From Deinococcus aquaticus (GTDB lineage Bacteria > Deinococcota > Deinococci > Deinococcales > Deinococcaceae), in NCBI RefSeq assembly GCF_028622095.1, contig NZ_CP115166.1, positions 1 to 64,000 on the forward strand: DNA of 64,000 nt. Reading direction: 5' to 3'. The translations under genes were made by a program, and so were the position numbers. Position 1 is the stretch's first letter. Every line of letters begins with the position of its first letter. Under the pieces are notes generated by a model, which was not told the origin of the DNA, did not search any database, and saw only the letters and a program-made list of their open reading frames with translations. Positions 48,582 through 59,094 of the stretch are shown here, one piece after another.

Positions 48582-48610
48582 TTGCAGCCTCCGCCCCCCT
48601 GACATACACT
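48582..48610 (+). promoter_or_regulatory. Leaderless promoter of the polyol LacI gene
   Basis: TTGCAG (48582-48587), 17-nt spacer, TACACT (48605-48610), then seven bases to the GTG start at 48618. This is the best-matched leaderless promoter in the window. Confidence 0.75.
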
Positions 48611-48617
48611 GACCGGC

Positions 48618-49643
48618 GTGTCCACCATCCAGGACGTCGCGCGGCTCGCCGGCGTCTCCCCCACCACCGCCAAACGGGCCCTGAAGGAACCGGACAAACT
48701 CACGCCCGACACCCTCGCCCGCGTGCAGCAGGCCATCGCCCAGCTGCACTACGAACCCGACCAGCGCGCCGGTAGCCTCCGCGGCGGCCAGAGCCGCACC
48801 GTCGGCCTGATCGTCGGCAGCATCCTCGAACCGTTCTTCGGACAGTTCGCCCGCACCGCCGCCCACGTTCTGGCCGAAGCCGACCACACCCTGATCATCA
48901 CCGAGAACGAGTACAGCGCCGCCCGCGAACTCACCGAACTGCGCCGCCTGTACGGCCAGCGCGTCGCCGGCATCCTGCTGCGCCCCGGGTACGGCACCGA
49001 AAGCCACGAGTACCTGCGCCGCCTGATCTCACGCGGCGTGGCCATCACCGAGTACGACTACCACCACCCGCAGAACGACCTGCCCAGCGTCATGCTCGAC
49101 AACGCCGGAGCCGTCCGGCAGGCCGTCACGCACCTGCACGCCCTCGGCCACCGCCGGATCGCCGCGCTGGGCACCTACGACCCCCTCACGCACCCGGAAG
49201 AACGCAGCCGCGCCTTCCCGGAAATCATGAACGACCTGGGCCTCACCGTCCCCGCCGAGTACCGCCGCGTCACGCTCCTCACCGAGGACAGCGCCTACCG
49301 CCTCACCCACGACCTGCTTGACCTGCCCCGGCCGCCCACCGCGCTGCTGGCCCTGACTGGCACGCAGGCGTCCGGCGCGTACCGCGCGCTACGGGAACGC
49401 GGCGTGCGACTTCCGCACGACATCAGCCTGATCAGCTTCGACAACTACCCCTGGACCGCCCTGGTCGAGCCGCCCATCACGGTCCTCGAACAACCGGTCG
49501 AGGAGATGGCCCGGCAGGCCGCGCACCTGATGCTCGCGCAGCTTGAAGGCCGCACGCCCGTCAGCACGCACGCCGTGCTGCCCGCCCGCCTGATCGAACG
49601 CGGCAGCACCGCACCGCCCCCCACCCGGGAACCGGCAGGCTAA
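48618..49643 (+). CDS. LacI-family transcriptional regulator of the polyol operon
   Basis: Repressor of 341 residues starting at GTG. The helix-turn-helix TIQDVARLAGVSPTTAKRALKEPDKLTPDTLARVQQAI and the hinge (HYEPDQRAGSLRGGQSRTVGLIV) precede a periplasmic-binding-like sensor domain. The recognition helix has TTAKRAL where many relatives have TVSRVL, which should give a distinct operator. The divergent polyol operon and two near-identical operators in the spacer identify the target. Confidence 0.92.
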   Translation: MSTIQDVARLAGVSPTTAKRALKEPDKLTPDTLARVQQAIAQLHYEPDQRAGSLRGGQSRTVGLIVGSILEPFFGQFARTAAHVLAEADHTLIITENEYSAARELTELRRLYGQRVAGILLRPGYGTESHEYLRRLISRGVAITEYDYHHPQNDLPSVMLDNAGAVRQAVTHLHALGHRRIAALGTYDPLTHPEERSRAFPEIMNDLGLTVPAEYRRVTLLTEDSAYRLTHDLLDLPRPPTALLALTGTQASGAYRALRERGVRLPHDISLISFDNYPWTALVEPPITVLEQPVEEMARQAAHLMLAQLEGRTPVSTHAVLPARLIERGSTAPPPTREPAG

Positions 49644-49677
49644 CCTTCACACGCCGCGCCCGGTTCAGGACGGCGGG

Positions 49678-52275
49678 TCAATCAGCGGGCCGCAGCGCGG
49701 TCAGCGTCGGCCCTGGCAGGTGTGTGCCCAGCGGCTGAAACGGCGTGTCCAGCGGCTCGCCGGTCCGCGCGTGAAAGCGCCGCGTTTCCCCGGCCACCTG
49801 CACCGAGATCACGCGCGGTCCGGCGCGCAGTAGCGTCCCGAACACCTCGCGGGCCACGCCGCCCTCCATGACCAGCACCCGCACGCTGTCCCCGGCCGGT
49901 TCGCGGAAGGCGGGAACGGCCCGCCGCGCCCGGCCCGCCGCGCTTTCCAGGGTCCGCAGCGTGGCGGCCTGCACGCGCACACGCACGGTTCCCGCGTCAC
50001 CCGCCGGCCCGCTACCTACCGGCGCGTTACCTGCCGGCGCGTCACTGGCCGGCCGGTCGCCGGTCGTTCCGTGACTGGCGCTGGCAAGCGCGCGGTCCAG
50101 CCGGGTCAGGCTCAGGGTCGCCCACTCGCGCAGGGTCACGCGGGCGTCCCCGGCCAGCGCGTTCAGGCGGGCGCGCAGGTCCGGGGCGTCCAGCAGGTCC
50201 GGCCCGCCGAACAGCGGCCAGTCCCGGTCGTCCGGCAGCGTCAGCGGCGGCAGGGGGTCAGGCAGCGCCGGGGCGCGCTGAGCGGCGCGCAGGGCCGCCC
50301 GCAGCAGCGCCTCGTGCCCGGCGGACGCGCCGCCCGCAGGGTCAGCTGGCAAGGCCGCTGCTTCTGGCACGTCCGGCGCGACCCAGGTGGGCGTGCCGTC
50401 CGTGCGGGCCGTCAGGGTCGGCGGCTGCCAGCCGGGCGGCGCGGGCGGGCGCGGCGTGAGGACACGGCGGCCCGGCAGGCCGGCCGGCACGCCAGCAGGT
50501 GCGGCCGCAGCGCCCGGCGGTTCGTCTGGTGGGTCCGCCGCGTCCGGGTCAGGGTCGGGACCGGTGGGCACGCGCAGCCCCTGCGCCCAGGCTTCTGCGC
50601 CGTACGCGAGGCGCAGGGTGTGCCGGGCGCGCGTGAACGCCACGAACTGCACGCAGCGTTCCTCCTGCGGGTCCCCGCCTCCCAGCGGCATCAGTTCCGG
50701 GTGCAGGACCGTCACGCGCGTCCACTCCAGGCCCTTGGCGCGGTGCACGGTGCTCAGCGTGACCGCCCCGGCGTCCCCACCGGCGGCAGGCGGGGCGTGC
50801 AGCCGCGCCAGCAGGGTCCGCAGGTCCTCCTGACGGGCCGGGCCGCGCCGGGTCACGCGGCGGGCCAGCAGCAGCGCGCAGCGGCACAGGTCCCGCAGGT
50901 CCTGCGCGGCGCGGCGGGCGCGTGCGGACTGCTCCCCGGCGCGCCGCAGAGGTTCCAGTTGCCGCTCCAGGTAGGCGCTCAGGCCGTCGTCGGCCTCCTG
51001 CCGGGTGAAGGTGGGCGGCAGCGCAGCCCCCGCCACGTCCAGCAGCCGCCCGGCGAGGTCCCGGCCGGTCAGGTGAACCCGCACGCCGCGCGCGAGCAGG
51101 TCCAGCGCCAGCCGCAGCAGGGGCGCGTTCAGGCGGCACAGGACCGCCTCGCCGGGCCGGACCTCAAGGTCGGCGGCACTCAGGTGCTCGACCGCGCCGC
51201 GCGGCGCTCCGGGCGCGGCCGTGATGAAATCGCTCACGGTGCGGGCCGCGCCGACCACCGCGCGGGCGCAGCGGAACGACACGCTGAGCGGCCACTCCTG
51301 CGCGCCCAGTTCGCGGGCCATGCGGGCCAGGCCCTGCGGGTCCGCGCCCGCGTATGCATAGATGGCCTGCTCCGGGTCGCCGCACAGGATCACGCGGCCC
51401 GGTTGTTTCGAGCGCAGGCCCGTCACGTGCCGCACGAACGCCTGCCGCAGCGGCGTCAGGTCCTGCGCCTCGTCGACCATGGCCGTGCGGACCGCGCCGC
51501 GCCCCAGGCCCAGGTGCAGCGGCAGCCACAGCATGTCGGTGTGATCAATCAGGCCGCTCTGGCGGTACGCGGCAGCACTCAGGTCCGGCAGGAGGGCCAG
51601 CGCCCCGCGCAGCAGGGCGGCCGACCCGCCGGGACTGAGAACGGCGCGCAGGGACGGCGTGACCTGCGGGTGCGCGTCCGGGGACGGCCAGCCGGTCAGG
51701 CCCGACAGGAACGCCAGGTCATCCGGGTCCGCCGGGTCGAGCATCTGCTCGCGGCAGGTGTCCCAGGCGCGCGTCAGGGCCGACAGCACCGCGCGCAGGC
51801 ACGCCTGATCGGCGGCCGTGACCGCTGCGGGCAGCAGCGCCGGGCCTTCCCCGTCCTGCGGCGCGCTCAGCAGGCGGGCGGTCTTGGTGGGTTGCAGGTC
51901 CGGGGCGTGGTCCACGGCGCCCGCCTGAACCGCCCCCCCCGCCCGGCCGGGCTGGTGCCCCCGGTACAGCAGGCCCAGCCCGTGAGCGTGCAGCGTCCGC
52001 ACGGGCAGACCGGGCGGCAGGCGGCCCGCGACGCCCGCCGTGGCGTGCCGGTTGTACACGAAGTACACGCTGCGCGGCCCGGCGTGCCACGCGGCCTCGG
52101 TCAGCGTGGTGGTCTTACCGCTCCCGGCCGTCGCGCGGATCATCAGGTGACGCCCGGAATCCCGCACGGCTCCCACCACCGCCCGCTGCTGCGCCGTGAA
52201 GTGCGGCGGCACGGGCCGCCACGCCGGGTGCTCGGCGTCGGCAGAAGGGGTGGGCGGGGTCGGGTCGGTGTTCAT
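49678..52275 (-). CDS. UvrD/REP-family superfamily 1 helicase
   Basis: Helicase of 865 residues. Walker A is RATAGSGKTTTL, motif II VDEAQDLTP, motif III region GDPEQAIYAYAGAD, motif V LSTVHRAKGLEW, motif VI VAFTRARHTLRLAY. Motifs are complete, so it should be active. The C-terminal 300 residues after motif VI are Pro/Ala-rich and unlike UvrD or PcrA, with no recognised nuclease motif. It could be a divergent repair helicase. The start at 52275 is divergent from pstS, 177 nt apart. Confidence 0.9.
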   Translation of the reverse strand: MNTDPTPPTPSADAEHPAWRPVPPHFTAQQRAVVGAVRDSGRHLMIRATAGSGKTTTLTEAAWHAGPRSVYFVYNRHATAGVAGRLPPGLPVRTLHAHGLGLLYRGHQPGRAGGAVQAGAVDHAPDLQPTKTARLLSAPQDGEGPALLPAAVTAADQACLRAVLSALTRAWDTCREQMLDPADPDDLAFLSGLTGWPSPDAHPQVTPSLRAVLSPGGSAALLRGALALLPDLSAAAYRQSGLIDHTDMLWLPLHLGLGRGAVRTAMVDEAQDLTPLRQAFVRHVTGLRSKQPGRVILCGDPEQAIYAYAGADPQGLARMARELGAQEWPLSVSFRCARAVVGAARTVSDFITAAPGAPRGAVEHLSAADLEVRPGEAVLCRLNAPLLRLALDLLARGVRVHLTGRDLAGRLLDVAGAALPPTFTRQEADDGLSAYLERQLEPLRRAGEQSARARRAAQDLRDLCRCALLLARRVTRRGPARQEDLRTLLARLHAPPAAGGDAGAVTLSTVHRAKGLEWTRVTVLHPELMPLGGGDPQEERCVQFVAFTRARHTLRLAYGAEAWAQGLRVPTGPDPDPDAADPPDEPPGAAAAPAGVPAGLPGRRVLTPRPPAPPGWQPPTLTARTDGTPTWVAPDVPEAAALPADPAGGASAGHEALLRAALRAAQRAPALPDPLPPLTLPDDRDWPLFGGPDLLDAPDLRARLNALAGDARVTLREWATLSLTRLDRALASASHGTTGDRPASDAPAGNAPVGSGPAGDAGTVRVRVQAATLRTLESAAGRARRAVPAFREPAGDSVRVLVMEGGVAREVFGTLLRAGPRVISVQVAGETRRFHARTGEPLDTPFQPLGTHLPGPTLTALRPAD

Positions 52276-52452
52276 GGGCGGCGCCGGCCCCCATCATGCC
52301 GCGCCGGGAGGGGACCGTGCGTCCCGGCCCGTGTGTCGCGGCCCCTGCGTCCCGGCCCCCGCTGCCCTGAACCTGACCCGGCCCCCACGCCCGCCTGACG
52401 TTGCCCGGCGGCGCCTGACGATCCCATGACGCCCACCCGTCAGCATCAGGGC

Positions 52453-53481
52453 ATGAAGAAGACGATCCTCCTGGCCATGGCCCTCGCAACCGTCAGCAGC
52501 GCCTCCGCACAGGGCGCCCTGACGGGTGCCGGCGCGAGCTTCCCCTTCCCGCTGTACAGCAAGATGTTCGCCGAGTACAAAAGTGACGCCGGCGTCACCG
52601 TCAACTACCAGAGCGTCGGCAGCGGCGCCGGACAGAAACAGATCACCGAACGCACCGTCGACTTCGCCGGCAGCGACAACCCCATGAGCGACGACGCCAT
52701 GAAGGCCGCCCCCGCCAAACTCCTGCACATCCCCACCGCCATCGGCGCCGTCGTGCCGTCGTACAACCTGCCCGGCGTCACCACGCCCCTCAAGTTCACC
52801 GGGAAAGTCCTGGCCGACATCTACCTCGGGAAGATCAAGACCTGGAACGACAAGGCCATCGCCGCCCTGAACCCCGGCGTCAGCATTCCCCCGCTGCCCA
52901 TCACGGTCGCGCGCCGCAGCGACGGATCCGGCACGACGTTCGTGTTCAGCGACTACCTGAGCAAGGTCTCCTCCGAGTGGAAGAGCAAGGTCGGCACCGG
53001 CAACAGCCTGCAGTGGCCCGTCGGTACGGGCGCCAAGGGGAACGACGGCGTCGCGGGCGTGGTCAAGAGCACGCCCGGCGCGATCGGGTACGTGGAACTG
53101 GTGTACGCCAAGCAGAACAAACTGCCGTTCGGCAGCGTGCAGAACCGCGCCGGTAAGTTCGTGACGGCCGACAACGGTCCCGCCGCGCTGGCTGCCAAGG
53201 GTGTGGTCATGCCGGCCGACACGCGGGTGAGCATCACGAACAGCGCGAATCCTGATTCGTACCCGATTGCGAGCTTCACGTACGTGATCTTCTACCAGGA
53301 GCAGAAGTACGCCGGACGCACGCTGGCACAGGCGCAGACGCTGAAGAAACTGCTGACGTGGATGGTCACGACCGGTCAGAAGTACAACGAGCCGCTCGAT
53401 TACTCGGAGCTGCCCAGCAACGCCGCCGCGAAAGCCAAGAGCATCATCGCCAGCATGACCTTCGACGGCAAGAAATTCTGA
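52453..53481 (+). CDS. pstS: Phosphate ABC transporter substrate-binding protein
   Basis: Periplasmic phosphate-binding protein of 342 residues. [20 protein letters not shown] is the signal peptide. [32 protein letters not shown], and [15 protein letters not shown] are the phosphate-site signatures. The ATG at 52453 is chosen because it begins the signal peptide; the in-frame ATG at 52426 adds nine polar residues. No pstCAB or phoU follows; a terminator does, so it is transcribed alone. Confidence 0.95.
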   Translation: MKKTILLAMALATVSSASAQGALTGAGASFPFPLYSKMFAEYKSDAGVTVNYQSVGSGAGQKQITERTVDFAGSDNPMSDDAMKAAPAKLLHIPTAIGAVVPSYNLPGVTTPLKFTGKVLADIYLGKIKTWNDKAIAALNPGVSIPPLPITVARRSDGSGTTFVFSDYLSKVSSEWKSKVGTGNSLQWPVGTGAKGNDGVAGVVKSTPGAIGYVELVYAKQNKLPFGSVQNRAGKFVTADNGPAALAAKGVVMPADTRVSITNSANPDSYPIASFTYVIFYQEQKYAGRTLAQAQTLKKLLTWMVTTGQKYNEPLDYSELPSNAAAKAKSIIASMTFDGKKF

Positions 53482-53524
53482 ACCCCTGACGCAGCGGCCC
53501 GGATCCCTGGCCCTGCACAGAACA

Positions 53525-53569
53525 GCAGAGAACAGGCAGTCCCCGCGAGGTGGGCTGCCTGTTCTCTGC
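53525..53569. terminator. Strong hairpin terminator after pstS
   Basis: GCAGAGAACAGGCAG (53525-53539) pairs perfectly with CTGCCTGTTCTCTGC (53555-53569): 15 base pairs, 15-nt loop. No T run on the plus strand. It lies between convergent operons. Confidence 0.85.
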
Positions 53570-53590
53570 CGTTCGCGGGCGCGACCTGTG

Positions 53591-53729
53591 TCATACGGAT
53601 TCCGTCTGTTTCGTTAACAACCCGGAACTGCGCCGGGTTGCCAACTCCACGCCCGGAATCCGCTCTGCTCCCACTCGCTCCGCTCGGATTGAACGGTTTT
53701 GGCAAACCATTCAATCGGAGTCCGTATCA
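53591..53729 (+). repeat. MITE-like repeat copy D with TCA target duplication
   Basis: The element occupies 53594-53726 (133 bp), flanked by TCA at 53591-53593 and 53727-53729. Same orientation as copy A. The right-hand TCA is the complement of the stop codon of the oxidoreductase gene that ends at 53727. Confidence 0.93.
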
Positions 53730-54911
53730 GTCCGGCGCAGTGACGGGCGGCGCACTCCAGCGGGCGTCCGTCCACTTCTGGTCACTTCCCGCGCTCTGCA
53801 CGGTCTTCTCGATGAAGTGCACGCCGCGCGCGCCGTCTTCCAGCGTGGGGTAGACGGCGATCAGCGGGTCGGGCTCGCGGTCCTCCTGGCGGGCGCGGAT
53901 GGCTTCGGCTGCGCCCGCGTAGATGTTCGCGAACGCTTCCAGGAACGCCTCCGGGTGCCCGGCGGGAAGGCGCGTGGCGGCCTGCGCAGCGGGGCTCAGG
54001 TAACCCTGCCCGCGCGTGAGCACCTGCCGGGGGCCGTCCAGGGGCGTGTATTCCAGCCGGTTGGGGTTCTCCTGACTCCAGCTCAGGCCACCCTGGGTGC
54101 CGTACACGCGCAGGCGCAGGTCGTTCTCCTCGCCGACCTCGACCTGCGAGCACAGCAGCGCGCCGCGTGCGCCGCCGGCAAAGCGCAGCAGGACGCTGCC
54201 GTCGTCGTCCAGGCGGCGGCCCGGCACGAAGGTGGTCAGGTCCGCGCAGATGGCCTCCAGGCGCAGTCCGGTGACGGTCTCGGCGAGGTTCATGGCGTGA
54301 GAGCCGATGTCACCCACCGCGCCCGCCACGCCGCTGCGGGCCGGGTCGGTGCGCCAGTCGGCCTGCTTGCTGCCCTCCGCCTCCAGATTGGTTGCCAGCC
54401 AGCCCTGGTGGTACTCGACGATCACCTTGCGGATCTCGCCCAGCGTACCCGCCGCGATCATGTCCCGCGCGTGGCGGATCAGGGGGTAGCCGGTGTAGTT
54501 GTACGTGACCGCGAAAACCACGCCGGACTGCCTGACCACGGCCAGCAGGTCGCTGGCCTGCTCGCCCGTGTGCACCAGCGGCTTGTCGCAGATGACGTGA
54601 ATCCCGGCCGCCGCGAAGGCCCGCGCCACCGGGTAGTGCAGATGGTTGGGCGTGACGATACTCACCACGTCGATGCGCTCCCCCACCGGCCGGGCGAGTT
54701 CGCCGGCCAGCATCGCCTCCCACGTGGGGTACGAGCGGTCGTCCGGGAGGCCCAGCTCACGCCCGGACGCGAGTGACTTCTCCGGCGTGCCCGACAGCGC
54801 CCCGGCCACCAGTTCGAACTGCCCGTCCAGCCGCGCGGCCGTGCGGTGCACCGCCCCGATGAACGCGCCCTGCCCGCCGCCGACCATCCCGAGTTTGAGG
54901 GGGCGCGGCAT
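53727..54911 (-). CDS. Gfo/Idh/MocA-family oxidoreductase
   Basis: NAD(P)-dependent sugar dehydrogenase of 394 residues. [19 protein letters not shown] is the Rossmann loop; [15 protein letters not shown] carries the conserved lysine of the E/D-K-P motif; the C-terminal domain has [17 protein letters not shown] with the catalytic D...H pair. This GGGxGAFIG subgroup is common in sugar and inositol-type degradation operons. Its ATG shares one base with the upstream isomerase stop (TGATG). The stop codon is the MITE insertion target. Confidence 0.92.
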   Translation of the reverse strand: MPRPLKLGMVGGGQGAFIGAVHRTAARLDGQFELVAGALSGTPEKSLASGRELGLPDDRSYPTWEAMLAGELARPVGERIDVVSIVTPNHLHYPVARAFAAAGIHVICDKPLVHTGEQASDLLAVVRQSGVVFAVTYNYTGYPLIRHARDMIAAGTLGEIRKVIVEYHQGWLATNLEAEGSKQADWRTDPARSGVAGAVGDIGSHAMNLAETVTGLRLEAICADLTTFVPGRRLDDDGSVLLRFAGGARGALLCSQVEVGEENDLRLRVYGTQGGLSWSQENPNRLEYTPLDGPRQVLTRGQGYLSPAAQAATRLPAGHPEAFLEAFANIYAGAAEAIRARQEDREPDPLIAVYPTLEDGARGVHFIEKTVQSAGSDQKWTDARWSAPPVTAPD

Positions 54912-55915
54912 CAGCGATCCCTGGAAAACGCCGCGTCGAAGGCCACGTTCGAGCCGGGGAAGTCGAGCCGGCGCACGTACGCGGCACTCTCGGTCGCGCC
55001 GTGCACGCGGTCCATGCGGGCGTCCTCCCACTCAATGCTGAGGGGCCCGGCGTAGCCGATGTCGTTCAGGGCGACGATGATGTCCTCGAAGCGGATGTCG
55101 CCGCGCCCGACCGAGCGGAAATCCCAGTAGCGCCGCGCGTCCCCAAAGTCGGTGTGCCCGCCGAACACGCCGACCTCACCGCTGCCGTGACCCCACCAGA
55201 CGTCCTTCATGTGCACGTGGAAGATCCGCTCCGCGAACTGCCGGATGAACCGCACGTAATCCACGTGCTGGTACCCGAGGTGGCTGGGGTCGTAGTTGAA
55301 ACCGAAGCGCTTGTGTCCGTTCACGGCGTCCAGGGCGCGCTGCGCGGTGGCGAGGTCGAACGCGATCTCGGTCGGGTGAACTTCCAGCGCGAAGTTGATG
55401 CCGTCCTGGTCGAAGGCGTCGAGGATAGGCGTCCAGCGGCGTGCGAAGTCCTCGAAGCCCGCGTTCCAGTACGCCTGATCGGTGGGCGGGAAGGCGTACA
55501 GGCTGTGCCACACGCTACTGCCGGTAAATCCATTGACGGTCTGCACGCCGAACTTCGCGGCGGCGCGCCCGGTGTCGATGATCTCCTGCGCGGCGCGCGT
55601 GCGCACGCCCTCGGGGTCACCGTCGCCCCACACGTGCGCGGGCACGATGGCCCGGTGCCGGGCGTCGATGGGGTCGCACACGGCCTGCCCGACGAGGTGG
55701 TTGCTGATGGCGTGGCACTGCAGGCCGTGGCTGTCGAGCAGGTCGCGCTTTTCTCTCACGTACGAGTCGTCCTTGAGGGCGGCCTGCACGTCGAAGTGAT
55801 CGCCCCAGCAGGCGAGTTCCAGGCCGTCGTAGCCCATCTTCTTCGCCAGCGGCGCGAGGTCGGCAAGGGGCAGGTCGGCCCACTGGCCGGTGAACAGGGT
55901 GACAGGACGGGGCAT
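54911..55915 (-). CDS. Sugar phosphate isomerase/epimerase family protein (AP endonuclease 2-type TIM barrel)
   Basis: TIM-barrel protein of 334 residues. [15 protein letters not shown] near the start, [36 protein letters not shown] and [11 protein letters not shown] give the Glu/Asp/His/Glu metal ligands of the xylose isomerase-like superfamily. It is likely to isomerise or epimerise a keto sugar, or cleave a keto-glycoside, next to the Gfo/Idh enzyme. The ATG at 55915 is preferred to the in-frame ATG at 55957 because it precedes the first strand directly. Confidence 0.9.
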   Translation of the reverse strand: MPRPVTLFTGQWADLPLADLAPLAKKMGYDGLELACWGDHFDVQAALKDDSYVREKRDLLDSHGLQCHAISNHLVGQAVCDPIDARHRAIVPAHVWGDGDPEGVRTRAAQEIIDTGRAAAKFGVQTVNGFTGSSVWHSLYAFPPTDQAYWNAGFEDFARRWTPILDAFDQDGINFALEVHPTEIAFDLATAQRALDAVNGHKRFGFNYDPSHLGYQHVDYVRFIRQFAERIFHVHMKDVWWGHGSGEVGVFGGHTDFGDARRYWDFRSVGRGDIRFEDIIVALNDIGYAGPLSIEWEDARMDRVHGATESAAYVRRLDFPGSNVAFDAAFSRDR

Positions 55916-55953
55916 ACGGGAACCTCCAGGGGAAGGGGCGATGAACGGTGGAG

Positions 55954-57123
55954 TCAATGGGAGGCGGGGGCCGCGCCGACGGGCCGGGCGTGGCGCACCG
56001 TGCCGGCAGCTACGGCGATCAGGGCCGCGAAGACCACAACGAGCAGCAGGGCCGCCTTCAGGGTGATCACGCCGGCCAGCACGCCAATCACGGGCGGCCC
56101 GATCAGGAATCCGGCGTACCCGGCTGAGGCGGCAGCGGCCACACCGGTCGCGGCGGACACGCCGGGCAGCGCGCCGGCGGCACTGAACAGCACCGGCACG
56201 ACGTTCGAGAGGCCCAGGCCAGTCAGGGCGAAGCCCACGAAGGCCACGCCCGGGGACTGGGCCAGGAGCGCTACGGCCATGCCCAGCGCGGCCAGGACGC
56301 CGCCGCCGCGCAGCAGGGCCACCGCCGAGAAGCGGGCGCGCAGAGGATCACCCAGCAGCCGCGCGGCGAACATGGCGAGGTTGAAGGCGACGAAACCGCC
56401 CGCCGCGAGCCCACGGTCCGTGTTCAGCGCGTCGCGGATGTACACGGCGCTCCAGTCCGCGATGGCTCCCTCGGCCACGAAGGCGAGCAGGGCCAGCGCG
56501 GCGATACCGAGGAGCGGGCCGCGCGGCAGGACGAAGGTGGGGCGGTCGTCGCCTACCGCGCCCCGGTCAAGTGCCGAGGGCAGCAGGCGCGGCAGGGCCA
56601 CGAGCGCCAGCGCCGCCAGGACGGCGGCGGCCAGCGCGGCGTAGGTCAGGGGCGTCAGGCCGGTGCGCAGCAGCAGCGCCACGCCCCCCGCCCCCACCAG
56701 CGAGCCGGCGCTCCACAGGGCGTGCAGCGAGGACATGATCGGCCGCCCGAGCCGACCTTCCACCATCACGCCGTGGGCGTTCATCGCCACGTCCATCAGG
56801 CTGAGGCAGAAGCCGAAGGCCAGCAGCGTCAGCACCAGCACGGGCAGGTTGGGCGCGGCGATCAGGACCGGCACCAGCAGGATGGTCGGGATGGCCGTGG
56901 CGATGATGACCGGGCGGCTGCCATACCGGGCGCTCAGGCGGCCCGCGATGGAGAGCGCACCGACACTGCCCACCGCGATTGCCAGCAGCGCGAAGCCCAG
57001 CGTGGTCTCGCTCAGGCGCAGCTGTTCGCGCACTGAGGGGATGTTCGCGGCCCACACGGCCATGGCCCCGCCGTTGATGAAGAACGCGGCCATGGTCGCC
57101 CACCGGGCCTGCGGCAGGTTCAT
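55954..57123 (-). CDS. MFS transporter
   Basis: Major facilitator protein of 389 residues with 12 helices. The N-terminus [27 protein letters not shown] and the loop [11 protein letters not shown] (motif A) are visible. FucP- or YbjJ-like carriers have this N-terminus. It probably imports the glycoside or sugar handled by the operon, or exports a product (inference). It lies 19 nt after the upstream oxidoreductase. Confidence 0.87.
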   Translation of the reverse strand: MNLPQARWATMAAFFINGGAMAVWAANIPSVREQLRLSETTLGFALLAIAVGSVGALSIAGRLSARYGSRPVIIATAIPTILLVPVLIAAPNLPVLVLTLLAFGFCLSLMDVAMNAHGVMVEGRLGRPIMSSLHALWSAGSLVGAGGVALLLRTGLTPLTYAALAAAVLAALALVALPRLLPSALDRGAVGDDRPTFVLPRGPLLGIAALALLAFVAEGAIADWSAVYIRDALNTDRGLAAGGFVAFNLAMFAARLLGDPLRARFSAVALLRGGGVLAALGMAVALLAQSPGVAFVGFALTGLGLSNVVPVLFSAAGALPGVSAATGVAAAASAGYAGFLIGPPVIGVLAGVITLKAALLLVVVFAALIAVAAGTVRHARPVGAAPASH

Positions 57124-57142
57124 CTCCCCGGCGCCGGTCAAC

Positions 57143-58273
57143 TCAGTCCCCGCCGACGGGCGCGGGAACCGTGAACCACGCGGGCGGCGCGTCCAGGGGC
57201 GCGGGTCGCTCGGCGGTCGTGCGGGGCGCGAGGGTCTTTTCCTGCCCGGCGGATTCGAGGATGGTGTGCATGACGTCCAGCACGTGCAGGGCGAGGTCGC
57301 CGCCCGCGCGGTGCGGCTGGCCGGGGGCAGCGGCAAGCATGTCGGCCAGCCCGATGCCGCGCGCGTTGTCCGCGAAGGGGCGGGTCAGGGGGATGTCCGT
57401 CCAGTCCTTCTCGCCCCGCAGGCGGATCCTGAGGGGGCCGCCGAAGGTGTTCGGGTCGGGCACGCTCAGGGTGCCCCCGGTGCCGTGGATCTCGATGCGG
57501 GGCACGTCGCTACCGGGCACGTCGAAGGACGTGATGAGGGTGACGACCGCGCCGCCGTCCAGCGTGAGGTTCGCGGCGACGTGCGTGGGCGTGTTCACGG
57601 TGATGAACTCCCCGGCGCGCGGCTGGCTGGTGATGGGGCGCTGCTCGAACGCCTTGGTGGTCGTGGCGCTGACCTTCTGCACGCCGCCCAGCAGGGTGAC
57701 CAGGGCACTCAGGTAGTACGGGCCCATGTCGAACAGGGGCCCCGCGCCGCGCTGGTAGAAGAAGTCCGGGTTGGGATGCCAGGATTCCGGGCCGCTGCCC
57801 ATCATGAAGGCGTTCGCGGCGACGGGCCGCCCGATGCGCCCGGCGTCGATGACCTCGCGGGCCGTCTGGATGCCCGCGCCGAGGACAGTGTCGGGCGCGC
57901 AGCCGACGCGCAGGCCCTTCGCTGCGGCGAGGTTCATGATCTTCTGCCCGTCCTCGCGCTCGACGGCCAGGGGTTTTTCGGAGTACACGTGCTTCCCGGC
58001 GTTCAGGGCTTTCAGACTCACGTCGGCGTGCGCGCCGGGCGGCGTGAGGTTCACGACGGCGATGATCTCCGGGTCGGCCAGCAGGCCCTCCAGGGTCATG
58101 GCCTGGACGCCGTATTCGGCGGCGACCTCGGCGGCCCGCGCCGAGTCCATGTCAGTCACGGCTTTCACGCGGAACAGGTTCAGGTCACGCGCGATCTTCA
58201 GGTACGCGGCGCTGATGTTCCCGGTACCGATGATGCCAATGATCTGCGGCCCTTCTGATGCACTTACTCCCAT
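57143..58273 (-). CDS. Gfo/Idh/MocA-family oxidoreductase
   Basis: Second dehydrogenase of this type in the operon, 376 residues. IIGIIGTGNISAAYLK is the Rossmann loop, KHVYSEKPLAVEREDG the lysine motif, and GPLFDMGPYYLSALVTLLG holds the catalytic region in the C-terminal domain. The two Gfo/Idh proteins are not close copies, so they probably act on different substrates or steps. It overlaps the isomerase gene by 10 nt. Confidence 0.92.
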   Translation of the reverse strand: MGVSASEGPQIIGIIGTGNISAAYLKIARDLNLFRVKAVTDMDSARAAEVAAEYGVQAMTLEGLLADPEIIAVVNLTPPGAHADVSLKALNAGKHVYSEKPLAVEREDGQKIMNLAAAKGLRVGCAPDTVLGAGIQTAREVIDAGRIGRPVAANAFMMGSGPESWHPNPDFFYQRGAGPLFDMGPYYLSALVTLLGGVQKVSATTTKAFEQRPITSQPRAGEFITVNTPTHVAANLTLDGGAVVTLITSFDVPGSDVPRIEIHGTGGTLSVPDPNTFGGPLRIRLRGEKDWTDIPLTRPFADNARGIGLADMLAAAPGQPHRAGGDLALHVLDVMHTILESAGQEKTLAPRTTAERPAPLDAPPAWFTVPAPVGGD

Positions 58274-59094
58274 GTCGACCGTCCCTCCTGAATGAGTTTC
58301 TGGGCGCTCTGGCCCACCTCGGCGAACACGTCCCCGGCGGTGCGGTCCATCTCCAGGATGTGCCAGCGGGCCTGCGGCGCGGCGGCGATGGCGGCGGCGT
58401 AATCGACCGTCCCGGTGCCCAGCGGTGTCTGGTCGGCGTCGGGCGTGGCGGGGCCGTCCTTGAGGTGCAGCGCCCGGACGCGCTCACCCAGGCGGCGGAT
58501 CAGGGCGGGCATGTCCTGCCCGGCGGTGTGCGCCCAGTACGTGTCGATCTCCAGGAACACGGCCGGGTCGAGGCGCGAGAGCAGCAGGTCGTACGCGGAC
58601 TGGTCCCCGAACCAGCTCCACTCCCACCAGTGGTTGTGGTAGCCGAGGCTCAGGCCGCGCGACTGCGCGTGACGGGACGCCTCGCTGAGCGCGTCGGCGA
58701 AGCGTTCCGTGCCGTCCTTCGTGTCCATGACGTCGCGCTCGAAGCCCGGCACCTCGCCCGGCCACGAGATCACGGGGAGGGTCGCGCCGAGCGCCCCGAT
58801 GGCGTCCAGCACGGCCTCGGCGTTCTCACCCATGGGCGCGGCGGTGTGCGCGGTGGGGGCCTTCAGGCCGTGGGCGTCCAGCAGCGCGCGCAGCTCCTGC
58901 GCCCGGCTGACCTTGTCGGCGTTGCGCAGGCCGTGGTTTCCGATGCCGAAGGGCTCGATGTACCGGAAGCCCAGTTCGGCGATGCGGGCAATCGTGCCGG
59001 CGGGGTCGGCGGCGTAGGCGTCGCGGAAGGTGTACAGCTGGACGGACAGTGTTCCTGGTGTCGTGGATGGCTGGACCGTGCTGGGCTGGGTCAT
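58264..59094 (-). CDS. Sugar phosphate isomerase/epimerase family protein (TIM barrel)
   Basis: Second xylose isomerase-like TIM barrel in the operon, 276 residues. LSVQLYTFRDAYAADPAGTIARIAELGFRYIEPFG, LGYHNHWWEW, FLEIDTYWAHTAG and ALHLKDG place the metal-binding His, Glu and Asp. Shorter than the partner at 54911-55915. The ATG overlaps the GH3 stop by 4 nt. Confidence 0.9.
   Translation of the reverse strand: MTQPSTVQPSTTPGTLSVQLYTFRDAYAADPAGTIARIAELGFRYIEPFGIGNHGLRNADKVSRAQELRALLDAHGLKAPTAHTAAPMGENAEAVLDAIGALGATLPVISWPGEVPGFERDVMDTKDGTERFADALSEASRHAQSRGLSLGYHNHWWEWSWFGDQSAYDLLLSRLDPAVFLEIDTYWAHTAGQDMPALIRRLGERVRALHLKDGPATPDADQTPLGTGTVDYAAAIAAAPQARWHILEMDRTAGDVFAEVGQSAQKLIQEGRSTWE

Noticed and set aside
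50071..52398. 775-codon plus-strand frame opposite the UvrD-like helicase
   Set aside because: Same GC-driven artefact; the minus strand has all SF1 helicase motifs.
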